From assembly GCF_012396235.1 (NCBI RefSeq), contig NZ_JAAXPA010000042.1, positions 1-50,816 of the forward strand: a stretch of 50,816 nt of DNA, read 5' to 3'. Made by a program: the position numbers and the translations under genes. The notes beneath the pieces are model-generated. The model had not been told where the DNA came from, ran no database searches, and was given only the letters and a program-made list of their open reading frames with translations. The stretch comes from Rhodococcus opacus (GTDB lineage: Bacteria; Actinomycetota; Actinomycetes; Mycobacteriales; Mycobacteriaceae). Of the stretch, positions 41,758 to 50,773 are shown in pieces (the stretch's first letter is position 1; the number at the start of each line of letters is the position of its first letter).

Positions 41758-42770
41758 GTGGGTCCCCTCCGCGGGTCTTGCTCACGATCGGCGATCCGAA
41801 TGGAATCGGCCCCGAGCTCGCGGTGAAGGCCGTCATGGCAGCGCAGGAGCATCCCGCATTCAATCCGGTCCTGGTGGGCGATCGATGTGTCGTCGAGCCG
41901 CTCGCCCGCTGGGCAGGCATGACGGTCCGCGAGACAGCCGACGGCTTGGCCACGCCCGTGACCGATGTCGTCGACCTGCTTCCGGTGCACTCGCTGCCCG
42001 CTGGGGCTTTCGCACCGGGCCGGGTGACAGCAGAGGCTGGGAAGGCGACGGTGGCGTATCTGGAACGGGCGGTGCGATGTCTGCAGGGCGGCGGAGCCTG
42101 CGGCATCGTCGCATGCCCGCACTCGGAAACCGCGGTCAACGCCGCCGGCATCTCCTTCGACGGATATCCGAGCTTGCTGGCCGAACTCGTCGGCGCGCGG
42201 CCCGATCAGGTGTTCTTGATGTTGATCGGTGCCGGTTTGCGCATCGTGCACGCAACGTTGCACGAATCGCTGCGGGATGCGCTTCGGCGCCTCACGCCCG
42301 AGCTGGTGCACGGGGCGGCACGTGCCGCGGTGGAGACGTTACAGGCGCAGGGCATCCCGTCCCCGCGCATCGGCGTCTTCGGCATCAATCCACACGCCGG
42401 CGAGGGCGGTTTGTTCGGTGACGAGGACCTGCGGGTGACAGCGCCAGCGGTGGAGCGGCTGCGCGCCGCAGGGATTGACGCCTCGGGACCGGTCGGGGCC
42501 GACCTCATGCTGGCAGACCCAGGCTTCGACGCGTTCGTCGCCATGTACCACGATCAGGGCCATATTCCCGTCAAACTCCTCGCTGGGCGCAGCGCAGCCG
42601 CGATGACGATCGGCGCCGGAGTGCGGTTCTCCAGTGTCGGCCACGGCGCGGGGTTCGACATTGCCGGCAAGGGCACAGCCGACCCGGATGCGGTAGTCGG
42701 GGCGCTGCGACTCATCGGCGCCGCCGAAACCCACATGTCGGCACCCGGCACCTTTGGAGCTACCTCATGA
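41754..42770 (+). CDS. tphB: Terephthalate dihydrodiol dehydrogenase/decarboxylase, PdxA family
   Basis: 1,2-Dihydroxy-3,5-cyclohexadiene-1,4-dicarboxylate dehydrogenase, 338 residues, producing protocatechuate and CO2 with NAD+. The family resembles PdxA: LLTIGDPNGIGPELAVKAV at the N-terminus, IVACPHSETAVNAAGISFDG with the first metal histidine, LHESLRDALRRL with the second and YHDQGHIPVKLL with the third. The C-terminus GVRFSSVGHGAGFDIAGKG binds NAD. The start ATG 41754 is the one that overlaps the small subunit stop. The presence of this gene, rather than an SDR, defines the operon as terephthalate. The gene is called tphB in Comamonas and tpaB or tpaC in Rhodococcus. Confidence 0.9.
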   Translation: MSGSPPRVLLTIGDPNGIGPELAVKAVMAAQEHPAFNPVLVGDRCVVEPLARWAGMTVRETADGLATPVTDVVDLLPVHSLPAGAFAPGRVTAEAGKATVAYLERAVRCLQGGGACGIVACPHSETAVNAAGISFDGYPSLLAELVGARPDQVFLMLIGAGLRIVHATLHESLRDALRRLTPELVHGAARAAVETLQAQGIPSPRIGVFGINPHAGEGGLFGDEDLRVTAPAVERLRAAGIDASGPVGADLMLADPGFDAFVAMYHDQGHIPVKLLAGRSAAAMTIGAGVRFSSVGHGAGFDIAGKGTADPDAVVGALRLIGAAETHMSAPGTFGATS

Positions 42771-43777
42771 CCTACACAGTAACTGTCACCGGAACGGACA
42801 TTAGCTTTCCGTGCGAGCCCGATGAGAGCGTGCTCGACGCGGCGGAACGTTCCGGATACGCGATCCCGTACTCGTGCCGCAAAGGCGTGTGCTCGAGTTG
42901 CGAAGGCGCACTCGATGCCGGCTGCCTCGATGTGCGCGGCTGGGGGATGTCGCAAGGCCCTCAGAGCGGAGTGCTGTTCTGCCAGGCCCGGCCGAGCACC
43001 GACACCTCGATCACGCCCAAGCGGATCACCAAGCAGGACAGGGTGATACGCAAGACCCTGACCGCAAAGGTCCATCGGATCACCCGTCCGTCGCCCGATG
43101 TCACGGTGGTGCAGCTGCGTCTCCCCACCGGGGTGCGTGCGAAGTTCGCTGCCGGGCAGTACCTGAAAGTCTTTCTCGACGACGGTGACAGCCGGAATTA
43201 TTCGATGGCGAATCCGCCGCATGAGAACGACGGAGTGCAGCTTCACATTCGTCGGGTGCAGGGTGGACGCTTCTCCGATGAGGTGCTCGGCGGGCTCGAA
43301 AAGGGAACCAGACTGAGGATCGAGCTGCCCTACGGCGAGTTCTCACTGAACCCCGACTCGGACAGGCCGGTCATCTTCGTCGCCAGTGGCACCGGCTTCG
43401 CCCCGGTCAAATCGATCATCGAGGACCACCTCAAACGTGGTGGAGAACGGTCCGTGCACCTCTACTGGGGCGCACGAGGACAGGGCGACATCTACCTACC
43501 CGAGTTGCCCGAGAAGTGGGCCTCGGATCCGGGTCGTGTCTCATTCACTCCCGTCCTGTCACATCCCGCGGAGGACTGGACCGGACGCACCGGGCTCGTT
43601 CATCGAGCGGTGCTCGAGGACTACGCGAACCTCAGCGACCACGAGGTCTATGCATGCGGAAGCCCCGCAATGACCTCGGCGGCACGCGAGGATTTTGTCC
43701 ACGAGGCCGGTTTGGCGCCAGACAATTTCTATTGCGACGCCTTCGTACCGTCGGGCGAGCCCGTTGTCACCGCGTGA
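42767..43777 (+). CDS. tphA1: Terephthalate dioxygenase reductase (ferredoxin-NAD(P)H reductase)
   Basis: Electron-transfer protein of 336 residues, reversed domain order compared with the PDR type. A plant-type 2Fe-2S domain comes first with Cys37, Cys42, Cys45 and Cys72 (SCRKGVCSSC, LFCQARP). The flavin domain follows with SRNYSMANPPHENDG, then the NAD domain with VFVASGTGFAPVKSIIEDHL and EVYACGSPAMTSAA. It feeds the alpha subunit directly without a separate ferredoxin. It overlaps the dehydrogenase gene by four bases. In Comamonas this protein is TphA1. Confidence 0.92.
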   Translation: MTYTVTVTGTDISFPCEPDESVLDAAERSGYAIPYSCRKGVCSSCEGALDAGCLDVRGWGMSQGPQSGVLFCQARPSTDTSITPKRITKQDRVIRKTLTAKVHRITRPSPDVTVVQLRLPTGVRAKFAAGQYLKVFLDDGDSRNYSMANPPHENDGVQLHIRRVQGGRFSDEVLGGLEKGTRLRIELPYGEFSLNPDSDRPVIFVASGTGFAPVKSIIEDHLKRGGERSVHLYWGARGQGDIYLPELPEKWASDPGRVSFTPVLSHPAEDWTGRTGLVHRAVLEDYANLSDHEVYACGSPAMTSAAREDFVHEAGLAPDNFYCDAFVPSGEPVVTA

Positions 43778-43834
43778 TCCGCTACCACGACCACATCATC
43801 CGGGAAACCGGGCATCAGATAATGTGAGGCAATC

Positions 43835-45214
43835 ATGTCCTTAGCACCATCGCGCGTGAAACTGCCGGATTTCATCGATTCGCGGCCAGTGAGTCGATAC
43901 CAGTACATCGTGATCGCTTTGTGTGGGGTGGTCATGTTCATCGACGGCTTCGACACTCAGAGCATCAGCTACATGGCGCCCCACATCGCCGAGGAGTGGG
44001 GCCTGTCGAAACAGGTGCTCGGGCCCATCTTCTCCGCCGCTCTCGCCGGTCTCATGGTCGGCTATCTGGCGCTCTCGCCGCTGTCCGAGCGGTTCGGCCA
44101 CCGCCGGATGATCCTCACGAGCACGGTCATCTTCGCCCTCGGCACGTTGGCGGCGGCCTGGTCACAGAACGTCACCGAACTGATGGCGTTGCGCTTCATC
44201 ACCGGAATGGGGCTCGGTGCCGCCGCGCCGAGTGCCATCGCACTGACGGGCGAATTCAGCCCCAAGCGTCTTCGGGCAACCTTCGTCCTGGTGATCTATT
44301 GCGGCTTCTCCCTCGGATTCGTCGCGGCAGGGCTGGTCTCCGGTTGGCTGATCCCGATCCTCGGCTGGCGGTCGGTACTCGTCGTCGGCGCAGTAGCACC
44401 GCTGCTCCTGCTCCCGGCGTTGCTGCGCTACCTGCCGGACTCACTCACCTCAATGATCAACAGAGGCGCGGAGCCCAACAGAATCCAGGCGATCTTCCGC
44501 AAAATGGATCCCGCCCTCGCCGTCGGCCCCGACATCACCTACGAGGCCGAGAAGCGGACCGACGGACAACGCACTGCACTGAGGAGCCTGTTCACCCGTG
44601 ACCGGGTCTTGGGAACCCTGCTGCTGTGGCTGGTCTTCGTCATCAACCTCGGCGAGTTCTACGCGCTGCAGAGCTGGCTACCGTCGATCATGACGAGCCT
44701 GGACTACGACATGGGTACGGTGGTCACCGCCACCACCCTCACGACTGTCGGCGGCATCGCCGCTGCATTTGTCACCGGGCCCTGTATGGACCGACTCGGC
44801 GCGTACGTCACCCTCGGAACCGTTTATGTCGTCGGATTCGCATTCGTTGCGCTGACCGGTGTCGCCTTTACGGCACCGTTGTGGGTCCTATTGACGGCCA
44901 ATTTTTTTGCGGGGGTCTGCATCAGCGGTGGGCAGAAGAGCCTCATCGCGCTGTCCGCGGTGTTCTATCCGACATCGATGCGGTCCACCGGGGTTGGATG
45001 GGCGTTGGGTGTTGGCCGCCTCGGCGGCATCGTCGGGCCGATCGCTGTCGGAGCGGCACTCGGCATGGGCTGGTCTGCCAGTGCAGTCTTCTACGCAATG
45101 TCAGTCCCAATGCTCGTCGCCGGAGCTGCGGTCTTCCTCCTCGGCCGCTGGGTCCGAAGCGACAATCACCCCGATCGCAAGTCGGCAGAAAGTCATTCGC
45201 TCGCCCGCAAGTAG
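43835..45214 (+). CDS. tpaK: MFS aromatic acid:H+ symporter, probable terephthalate transporter
   Basis: Twelve-helix importer of 459 residues in the AAHS family. Helix 1 has VMFIDGFDTQSISYMAPHIA with the DGFD motif typical of this family; the loop 2-3 motif is SPLSERFGHRRMIL; the helix 4 RFITGMGLGAAAPSAIALTGE and the EFSPKRLRATFV segment confirm. The gene follows the reductase by 57 bp, in the operon's direction. Together with the location this suggests uptake of terephthalate; the direct test has not been done here. Confidence 0.88.
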   Translation: MSLAPSRVKLPDFIDSRPVSRYQYIVIALCGVVMFIDGFDTQSISYMAPHIAEEWGLSKQVLGPIFSAALAGLMVGYLALSPLSERFGHRRMILTSTVIFALGTLAAAWSQNVTELMALRFITGMGLGAAAPSAIALTGEFSPKRLRATFVLVIYCGFSLGFVAAGLVSGWLIPILGWRSVLVVGAVAPLLLLPALLRYLPDSLTSMINRGAEPNRIQAIFRKMDPALAVGPDITYEAEKRTDGQRTALRSLFTRDRVLGTLLLWLVFVINLGEFYALQSWLPSIMTSLDYDMGTVVTATTLTTVGGIAAAFVTGPCMDRLGAYVTLGTVYVVGFAFVALTGVAFTAPLWVLLTANFFAGVCISGGQKSLIALSAVFYPTSMRSTGVGWALGVGRLGGIVGPIAVGAALGMGWSASAVFYAMSVPMLVAGAAVFLLGRWVRSDNHPDRKSAESHSLARK

Positions 45215-45659
45215 TGTGGATCGGCAACACCGGCCGGGTGATCTCAAGGCCTGCGATCTCCAGCTGGGTCGGCTACCACGACCGCGGTGCACAGGCAACG
45301 CGCTGCCACCCCGCCTGGGCGATGTCACCCCCTTCGTGATCTCGCGGCCGTCCAGTTCGAGACCGAGCTCGCCGAACCGTGGGACGGCGGTACCGTGGAT
45401 ACCGAGGTCATTCTGGGCCGAAAACCAAGGCCCGGCCTCGGCGTCGAACCTCGGATTTCGCGTTCCCCGCCACACCCCAAGGGCGAAGATCTGCAAACTG
45501 TTCGGCCGCCCGGCCTGGACGGCACCCGGCGCTGTTCCAGGCCCTCGACGGCCCGAGTTCTGGTGGGTCATCGGAAAAGTGCACGACGTCAACCTTTTAA
45601 GAACGTGGAGTCGGCGGACGAACTCCATGGAACCCGCAATTCGTCAAGTCAAATGAGCA
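45215..45659. other. Gene-free stretch with degenerate coding traces
   Basis: No intact gene was seen. On the minus strand, around 45310-45450, one frame with good third-position GC reads FDAEAGPWFSAQNDLGIHG, then AVPRFGELGLELDGREITKG, which looks like a decayed protein-coding piece I cannot place. No tRNA or terminator was recognised. Confidence 0.3.
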
Positions 45660-45893
45660 CCCAGTTCCGTTCCCGGGACGCCTCGCAGGCCTGAAAATGG
45701 GGTCGGGTCGCCTGCCGACGCCGACGTATTCTTGGGAGTGTAAGCCCGTAAATAAGCCTGGGGCCGGGGCCCGACCTTGGAAAGGTCATGCACTGTTGCT
45801 TCGAGCACGCCGGTCAGAATTTCGGATTCCCTCGACCGAGGCCCCAGGCGGCCCGCCCGTGGAGAGTGCCGACGCGACTGGAGGACAAACAAA
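45660..45893 (+). mobile_element. IS110-type left-end noncoding region, possible bridge RNA
   Basis: The 230 bp upstream of the IS110 transposase start contain no gene. GACCTT (45773-45778) and AAGGTC (45782-45787) form a perfect hairpin, with GGGCC-rich repeats next to it. In IS110-group elements the left noncoding end encodes the bridge RNA. Element borders and RNA extent are not determined. Confidence 0.4.
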
Positions 45894-46115
45894 GTGAAGC
45901 CGGAACCGGAAGAGATTCCCGACGACGATCACGAGTTGGTGATCGATCGGGTTGCTGCGATCGATGTGGCCAAGGCGGCGGGCACGGTGTGTGCCCGAGT
46001 GCCGCGGCCGGGCCGGGCAGGCCGGCGGGTCAGCCGGGTGTGGGACGTGACTGCCACCACCGCCGCGGTCACCGAACTGGCCGACAACCTGGTCGGCGAC
46101 GAGATTCAGAGATAG
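45894..46115 (+). pseudogene. IS110-family transposase, N-terminal fragment
   Basis: Only 73 residues remain of a roughly 400-residue transposase. ELVIDRVAAIDVAKAAGTVC carries the first catalytic aspartate (about Asp24) of the RuvC-like DEDD domain, and RRVSRVWDVTATTAAVTELA continues the family pattern. It stops after GDEIQR. It starts at GTG 45894 with GGAGGA upstream. The element is dead. It lies next to the terephthalate operon and a MFS relic, consistent with past rearrangement. Confidence 0.8.
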
Positions 46116-46193
46116 AGCCCCGGGGAGTGGTGTAAATCCTTGAGCGCGTTGCTCTGCGAGTGCGGTGATCAAACTGTAAGGGCGGTCGCCCCG

Positions 46194-46937
46194 TCACTCG
46201 AACAATTCGGGTATGCGCGTCATTGTCTCGAAATACGGATCCGCACCGGTGAACGTGGCTATCTCGATAGCCGACAGGATCTCCTCCACGCTGGCACCTG
46301 CATCCAGCGCGGCCCGCGTATGGATCTGCACGCCTGGGACGTATAGGTGTGTGACCACGCAAGAATTGGCAATGTAGATCAATTCACGCAACTTCACTGG
46401 CAGCGAACCGAATTGGGCCCCGACGGTGGAGAAGTTCATGTAGGCCTCGAACATGTCCGGGTCGAGCGCCAAGACATCGTCCCATCTCTTGTGCCAGTAC
46501 CCGCGCTTCTGTTCGAAATCCGCACGCAGGTTCCGCTGTCGGTCGCTCAGCCCGAATGGAGGACGAATCCCCCGTTCGGACAGAACTTCTGCAACGGCCG
46601 GCGCCCCGATCGACAGCGCATGGATACTCATGATGCTGACCAGCTGCAATACGTCACGGACTTCGGCTCGACTCGCGCCGAGGTCGAGAGCCGCCCGCAC
46701 ATATGCACGCAGTCGCGGCCAATTCGTGCTGGCAGCGTTGCCTACGACAGCGACCCCAATCAGCGCTTGTTCGATAGGGGTGAGCGCCCCACGGGATCGG
46801 GGGACGTCGACCATAGCGCCAAATCTGTCGAAGAACTCTGGGGAATCGTGGTACTCGGCGTCGAGCGTGTCGTTCCAATCATCGAGGTGACCGGATAGAG
46901 CCTGCACGGGGGCCAAATTCTCCTTGGAAATTGTCAT
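46194..46937 (-). CDS. Double carboxymuconolactone-decarboxylase-fold protein
   Basis: 247-residue protein with two AhpD/CMD-like repeats. The first (residues about 40-120) has LTPIEQALIGVAVVGNAAST, then RAYVRAALDLGASRAEVRDV. The second (about 160-247) has VKLRELIYIANSCVVTHLYV, followed by QIHTRAALDAGASVEEILSA. The CxxC redox pair of alkylhydroperoxidases is absent; only one cysteine remains at the second site, so peroxidase activity is doubtful. Relatives include 4-carboxymuconolactone decarboxylases of the protocatechuate pathway. The ATG at 46937 is preferred over TTG 46943. It stands alone; a link to protocatechuate breakdown is possible but unsupported. Confidence 0.78.
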   Translation of the reverse strand: MTISKENLAPVQALSGHLDDWNDTLDAEYHDSPEFFDRFGAMVDVPRSRGALTPIEQALIGVAVVGNAASTNWPRLRAYVRAALDLGASRAEVRDVLQLVSIMSIHALSIGAPAVAEVLSERGIRPPFGLSDRQRNLRADFEQKRGYWHKRWDDVLALDPDMFEAYMNFSTVGAQFGSLPVKLRELIYIANSCVVTHLYVPGVQIHTRAALDAGASVEEILSAIEIATFTGADPYFETMTRIPELFE

Positions 46938-46957
46938 CGGCAAGCCTGCTCAGAGCA

Positions 46958-47089
46958 GCTACGATCGTCCTCGGCCTTCTCGCGCAATCCCGTGCCGCGG
47001 TGTACCTCAGTGCCGTTTGGGGGCTGGCCTTCGGCGGGGCTGCCAGTCTGCTGCAGCCCGCTACGCCTTCCCGCCTTGCACACCCATGA
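46958..47089 (+). pseudogene. MFS transporter C-terminal relic
   Basis: The frame reads ATIVLGLLAQSRAAVYLSAV, then WGLAFGGAASLLQPATPS, ending at a TGA. WGLAFGGAxxLLQ is the helix pattern of AraJ-like MFS exporters. Only about 43 residues survive, between the double-CMD gene and the membrane protein gene. Confidence 0.45.
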
Positions 47090-47170
47090 CGGATGCTGAC
47101 CACAAGGCTCACTGGACGCCGGGTTGTACGCTTCGCAGGCCCGCGATCATCGCGCCTCGTTCGACGGTTG

Positions 47171-48238
47171 TCACGTCTCCTCGATGCGTTGCCGCTGCCG
47201 GACCCCGTACGCCGCCTCCTTGACGGCGGCGTCGTCCTCGAGACCCGACCCGAGGGCCCCACCGATGGTTGCGATGGACGCCAGCAGCCAGGTGAGCGTG
47301 AGGTAGTCGGAGAAGTTCACCGCGCGCCCGAGAACGGGGGACAGCAGTTCCGGGGGAAGAGCGAGGCACGTGGTGAACAGGAGCAGGCAGAACAGGGCCA
47401 CGTGGAGGATGACGACGCCGATGACCAGGGTGGCCACGGTCGCGGTGTTGTACAGCACCGATCGATCGCGTTCCGTCGGCGACTTCGGCCGCTCCCACAG
47501 TTCGTGATCGAGGATCAGCCAGAGAATCATCGCTACGATCGACAGGATCGTCGCCGCACTCATACGCCATGGACCCATCGTGTCGGCGAACAACCAGATC
47601 GTGTCGGTGGCCAGTGCGATCGCACCCGTGGCGAACGCGCCGACGAGGACCTTCGACAGTCCGGTGACCAGTCGCCACGGCCGGTTGGCCCGCACCATTC
47701 CCGACAGCAGCCGCAGCCGCCGCAGCCCCGAGGGCGCGAAGTACCGGATACCGTCCTTGATCTGCGCGGACCGGAACCGTCGCGCCGCGCCGGGGGGCAT
47801 GAGTTCCGGTTCACCGAGGACGCAGGCGATCGCGAGTTCGGTGACGGTGCGGACGCGGCGCTCGATGTAGACGCCGCCCACCCCGGGGACGGAGATGAGC
47901 GCGAAGAGGTAGTCGGCGCTGACGTCGGCCACCACCGGCAGGGTGTCCTCGCGGCGTGGTAGATCGGTGAGGTACACGACGATGTCCTCCGCTTCGGAGG
48001 ACGGATCGACTGTGTCGATGACATCTGCGAAGTCTGCTTGCTCGTCGGGGAGGTACGGTTTTCGGCGCACGCACGTCGTCCACCGACGCTCGGGGCGATC
48101 ACGGCTCTGCAGGCGTTGCGGCAGGTACTCCGCGATACGTTCCGCGAGAGCCGCAGGCGTGCCCGGATCCGCGATGAACAGCACCGAGACCTGCTCACCG
48201 GCCGCACTGGATTGCACTCCCTGCAGGTGCTCGTTCAC
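47171..48238 (-). CDS. Conserved actinobacterial membrane protein, function unknown
   Basis: 355 residues. A soluble N-terminal region (residues 1-165) has VSVLFIADPGTPAALAERI, EDIVVYLTDLPRRED and LFALISVPGVGGVYIERR. The C-terminal half has about four hydrophobic helices, including VLVGAFATGAIALATD, AATILSIVAMILWLIL and VATLVIGVVILHVALFCLLL. No enzyme motif was recognised. It starts with GTG 48238, with AAGGCG nearby. Nothing links it to the catabolic genes to the left. Confidence 0.75.
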   Translation of the reverse strand: MNEHLQGVQSSAAGEQVSVLFIADPGTPAALAERIAEYLPQRLQSRDRPERRWTTCVRRKPYLPDEQADFADVIDTVDPSSEAEDIVVYLTDLPRREDTLPVVADVSADYLFALISVPGVGGVYIERRVRTVTELAIACVLGEPELMPPGAARRFRSAQIKDGIRYFAPSGLRRLRLLSGMVRANRPWRLVTGLSKVLVGAFATGAIALATDTIWLFADTMGPWRMSAATILSIVAMILWLILDHELWERPKSPTERDRSVLYNTATVATLVIGVVILHVALFCLLLFTTCLALPPELLSPVLGRAVNFSDYLTLTWLLASIATIGGALGSGLEDDAAVKEAAYGVRQRQRIEET

Positions 48239-48456
48239 CGCCTTCGCGTACCCGCTCGGTCTGCCCCCAAACTCCAGCCAGTGCGTGCGAGTCCACTACA
48301 GCGCCGCCGCGGATCTCCGCCGCCTCTGTCCCGTAGACACCATGAGCGGCCGAGGATGCACCGTCGACACGACTACAATCGGCTAGCCAACGCAACGTGC
48401 CGGGCCGCAGCACCGATTCCGTCCACGCGCGTTTCGGTCGCTCTTGGAATCGTCGT

Positions 48457-49509
48457 TCAGCCGGCGGGGCGGTCTGTCACGGTAACCGAGATCTGCTGGG
48501 TCTCGCCGCCGCGGAGCACGGTCAGTTCGACTCGATCGCCTGGGTCGACGGCACGGATCGCCGCGATGAAGTCCTCCGCCGACTCGGTGTCGTGGCCGTT
48601 GACCGCGGTGATGACATCGCCCGGCCGGATACCCGCGGTCGCTGCCGGACCGAGCGGGACGACCTCGAGGACGACGACACCGCTGGTGCGGTCGACCGCC
48701 AGTTGTTCGGCGATCTGCGGGGTCAGTGTGCCGGGCTGAATGCCGACGTACGCATGCTGGGCGGTTCCCGAGGCCAGCAGCTGGTCCGCGATGTCGACGA
48801 CATTCGCCGCGGGGATGGCGAAGCCCAGAGCCACCGCACCCGCCGACGGGGGAATGTAGGCCTGGCTCATCCCCACGACCCGCCCTTGTCCGTCGATCAG
48901 CGCACCCCCGGAGTTACCCGGCGAGATCGCGGCGTCGGTCTGAATCAGGTCGACCAGCGGCGCCCCGGTGGAGGCCGACCCAGGGATCTGACGGTGCAAT
49001 CCTGAGATGATGCCCGAGGTGACCGTGGCCTCGAACCCCAGCGGACTACCCACGACTACGGCGAGCGCGCCAACCTCTGGCAGCGCTGTCTCGAACGTCG
49101 CCGCAGTCAGATCCGTGCGGTCCGCTTGAAGGACCGCGACGTCGGTCACGCGATCGACGGCCCGCACGTTCGCGGACACCTGTTGCCCGTCGGCGAAGGC
49201 CACACTCACCTGCCGGGCACCCTCGACCACGTGGGCGTTGGTGACGATGGTGCCGTCGGTCTTGTAGACGATGCCGCTGCCCACGCCGGACTCGGTGAGC
49301 ACGGTGACGACCGAGGCCTCCACCTGCCGGACCAGTGCCGGCAGGTCTACGGCAGACCCCGCTGAGGGCGTCGAGGTGGTGGGAGCCGAGGCGCCGCATC
49401 CTGCGAGGAGGAGGACCACGATCGCGACCAGCGGCACCCAGATCGAGGAACGTACGGTCGACGGCGCGCGCATCAGCGACCGGTCCCGTACGACATCGGT
49501 CTCCTGCAT
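48457..49509 (-). CDS. HtrA/DegP-like serine protease, lipoprotein
   Basis: Envelope trypsin-like protease with one PDZ domain, 350 residues. A signal peptide ends in the lipobox LLLAGCGAS, so Cys38 would be lipidated. The catalytic triad is His93 (TNAHVV), Asp123 (VTDVAVL) and Ser200 (SPGNSGGAL). The PDZ domain (about 255-345) has PAATAGIRPGDVITAVNGH. Start ATG 49509; an internal ATG at residue 13 is an alternative. It is probably a protein-quality-control enzyme. It belongs to the same stretch as a general stress protein and a dnaK start. Confidence 0.88.
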   Translation of the reverse strand: MQETDVVRDRSLMRAPSTVRSSIWVPLVAIVVLLLAGCGASAPTTSTPSAGSAVDLPALVRQVEASVVTVLTESGVGSGIVYKTDGTIVTNAHVVEGARQVSVAFADGQQVSANVRAVDRVTDVAVLQADRTDLTAATFETALPEVGALAVVVGSPLGFEATVTSGIISGLHRQIPGSASTGAPLVDLIQTDAAISPGNSGGALIDGQGRVVGMSQAYIPPSAGAVALGFAIPAANVVDIADQLLASGTAQHAYVGIQPGTLTPQIAEQLAVDRTSGVVVLEVVPLGPAATAGIRPGDVITAVNGHDTESAEDFIAAIRAVDPGDRVELTVLRGGETQQISVTVTDRPAG

Positions 49510-50266
49510 GCACCTACTGCGAGTGGGCCCACCCGATCAACATACTCCTGCTTGCTCCCGTGGTCGGCGACTCCCGACCCGCGTCACATACCCATGGAAA
49601 ATCTACATCGACGATCACAGTGCGCGTGTCTCAACTGCTACGGCGACGAGTCGTATACTGTTGTACTACTTTCACTTTCAAACCAGCTCCCCGGTTTCCG
49701 CCCGATTCGGTTGCCGTACAGTGAAATCAGCGTTTAGTGGACTCCACCGGATGGGCTGATCCAACAGCTGGAAAGTAGATTTCGTCACTGGTTCGATTCT
49801 GCACCAGGGGATTAGGGTCCACCACCGAGGGCCGGCCTGATCCTCTACATGAGGATGAAGTAGCTGTTATTCCCAGCGCTCCCGCGACTGTACTGTCAGG
49901 GTGGAATCGACTTCCTGCTTTCGACCTGCGGGGCCCTAGGCACCCACCTCCTTCGGCTGCGAAGATTTCCTATCGGGAGTTCAACTCATGGAATTCCCGG
50001 AGTAGTGGCTGATGCCCGGAGTGCGCGTACCGGCCGCCTCGAGCGGGTACCGGCGGACATCTATGCCCTGGGCGAGGTGTGGACGCCACTGTTTCCCGTT
50101 GTGTGGACGCCCGTAGGGCGAATCTTGATGACGCCCAGTGGCGGATGAGGAACTAACTCTCAGGCGGTTGAGCTTCCGGGAGCTCAAACGGTTGACCGAT
50201 CGACCGAACGCCGAACTGGTACGCGCGGGCTCGGCGAATCCAAGTCATCGACGCCTAGGGGGCGTG
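49510..50266. promoter_or_regulatory. Long intergenic region before the stress genes
   Basis: 757 bp with no convincing gene. It is AT-richer than its neighbours near 49650-49740. An inverted repeat ATCCTC-N5-GAGGAT lies at 49840-49856. A segment TGTGGACGCC is repeated at about 50078 and 50104. These are candidate regulatory features of the general stress gene; no specific sigma factor site is firmly identified. Confidence 0.3.
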
Positions 50267-50770
50267 ATGTCAGAGTCCAGTGGCGGAACCTCCGCCGTAA
50301 GTCCACACCCACCTGCACGCCAGGTGATTGCGACATTCAACACCTATGCCGACGCCGAGAGCGCCGTCGACTACCTCTCCGACCAACATTTCACGGTAGA
50401 CAAACTCGCCATCGTCGGCCGCGATATCGAGCTGGTCGAACAGGTCCTCGGCCGATTGAATTACGGCTGGGCCGCTCTGCGCGGCGCCGCCGCGGGCGCG
50501 CTGACGGGTGCGCTGTTCGGCTGGATCTTCGGGTTACTCGATTGGGTCCAGCCGCTGCTCACGGGCCTCGCGCTCGCCTTCTACGGGTTGGTGTTCGGTG
50601 CCGTTGTCGGCGCTCTGCTCGGCCTGCTCATGTATGCGCTGCAGGGCGGCCGGCGCGACTTCACCTCAATCCAGTCATTACAACCACGTCACTACGAAGT
50701 CCTCGCCGATGTCGAGGTCGCGGACGAAGCCGTCCGCCTGCTCACCGGCCGGACCGATCGAAAGGAATGA
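50267..50770 (+). CDS. General stress protein, GSP17M/DUF1269-like membrane protein
   Basis: 167 residues. The N-terminal part has ATFNTYADAESAVDYLSDQH and TVDKLAIVGRDIELVEQVLG, the general-stress-protein 17M-like domain. The C-terminal half has a glycine/alanine-rich transmembrane pair (AAAGALTGALFGWIFGLL, LAFYGLVFGAVVGALLGLLM), followed by a soluble tail RHYEVLADVEVADEAVRLL. The ATG at 50267 has GGGGGCG upstream. It precedes a dnaK-like start by three bases, so they are probably co-transcribed. Confidence 0.8.
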   Translation: MSESSGGTSAVSPHPPARQVIATFNTYADAESAVDYLSDQHFTVDKLAIVGRDIELVEQVLGRLNYGWAALRGAAAGALTGALFGWIFGLLDWVQPLLTGLALAFYGLVFGAVVGALLGLLMYALQGGRRDFTSIQSLQPRHYEVLADVEVADEAVRLLTGRTDRKE

Positions 50771-50773
50771 GTC

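Noticed and set aside
49732..49760. Stress sigma factor promoter (GTTT...GGGCTG)
   Set aside because: The -10 part matches GGGTAT poorly and the distance to the stress gene is about 500 bp.
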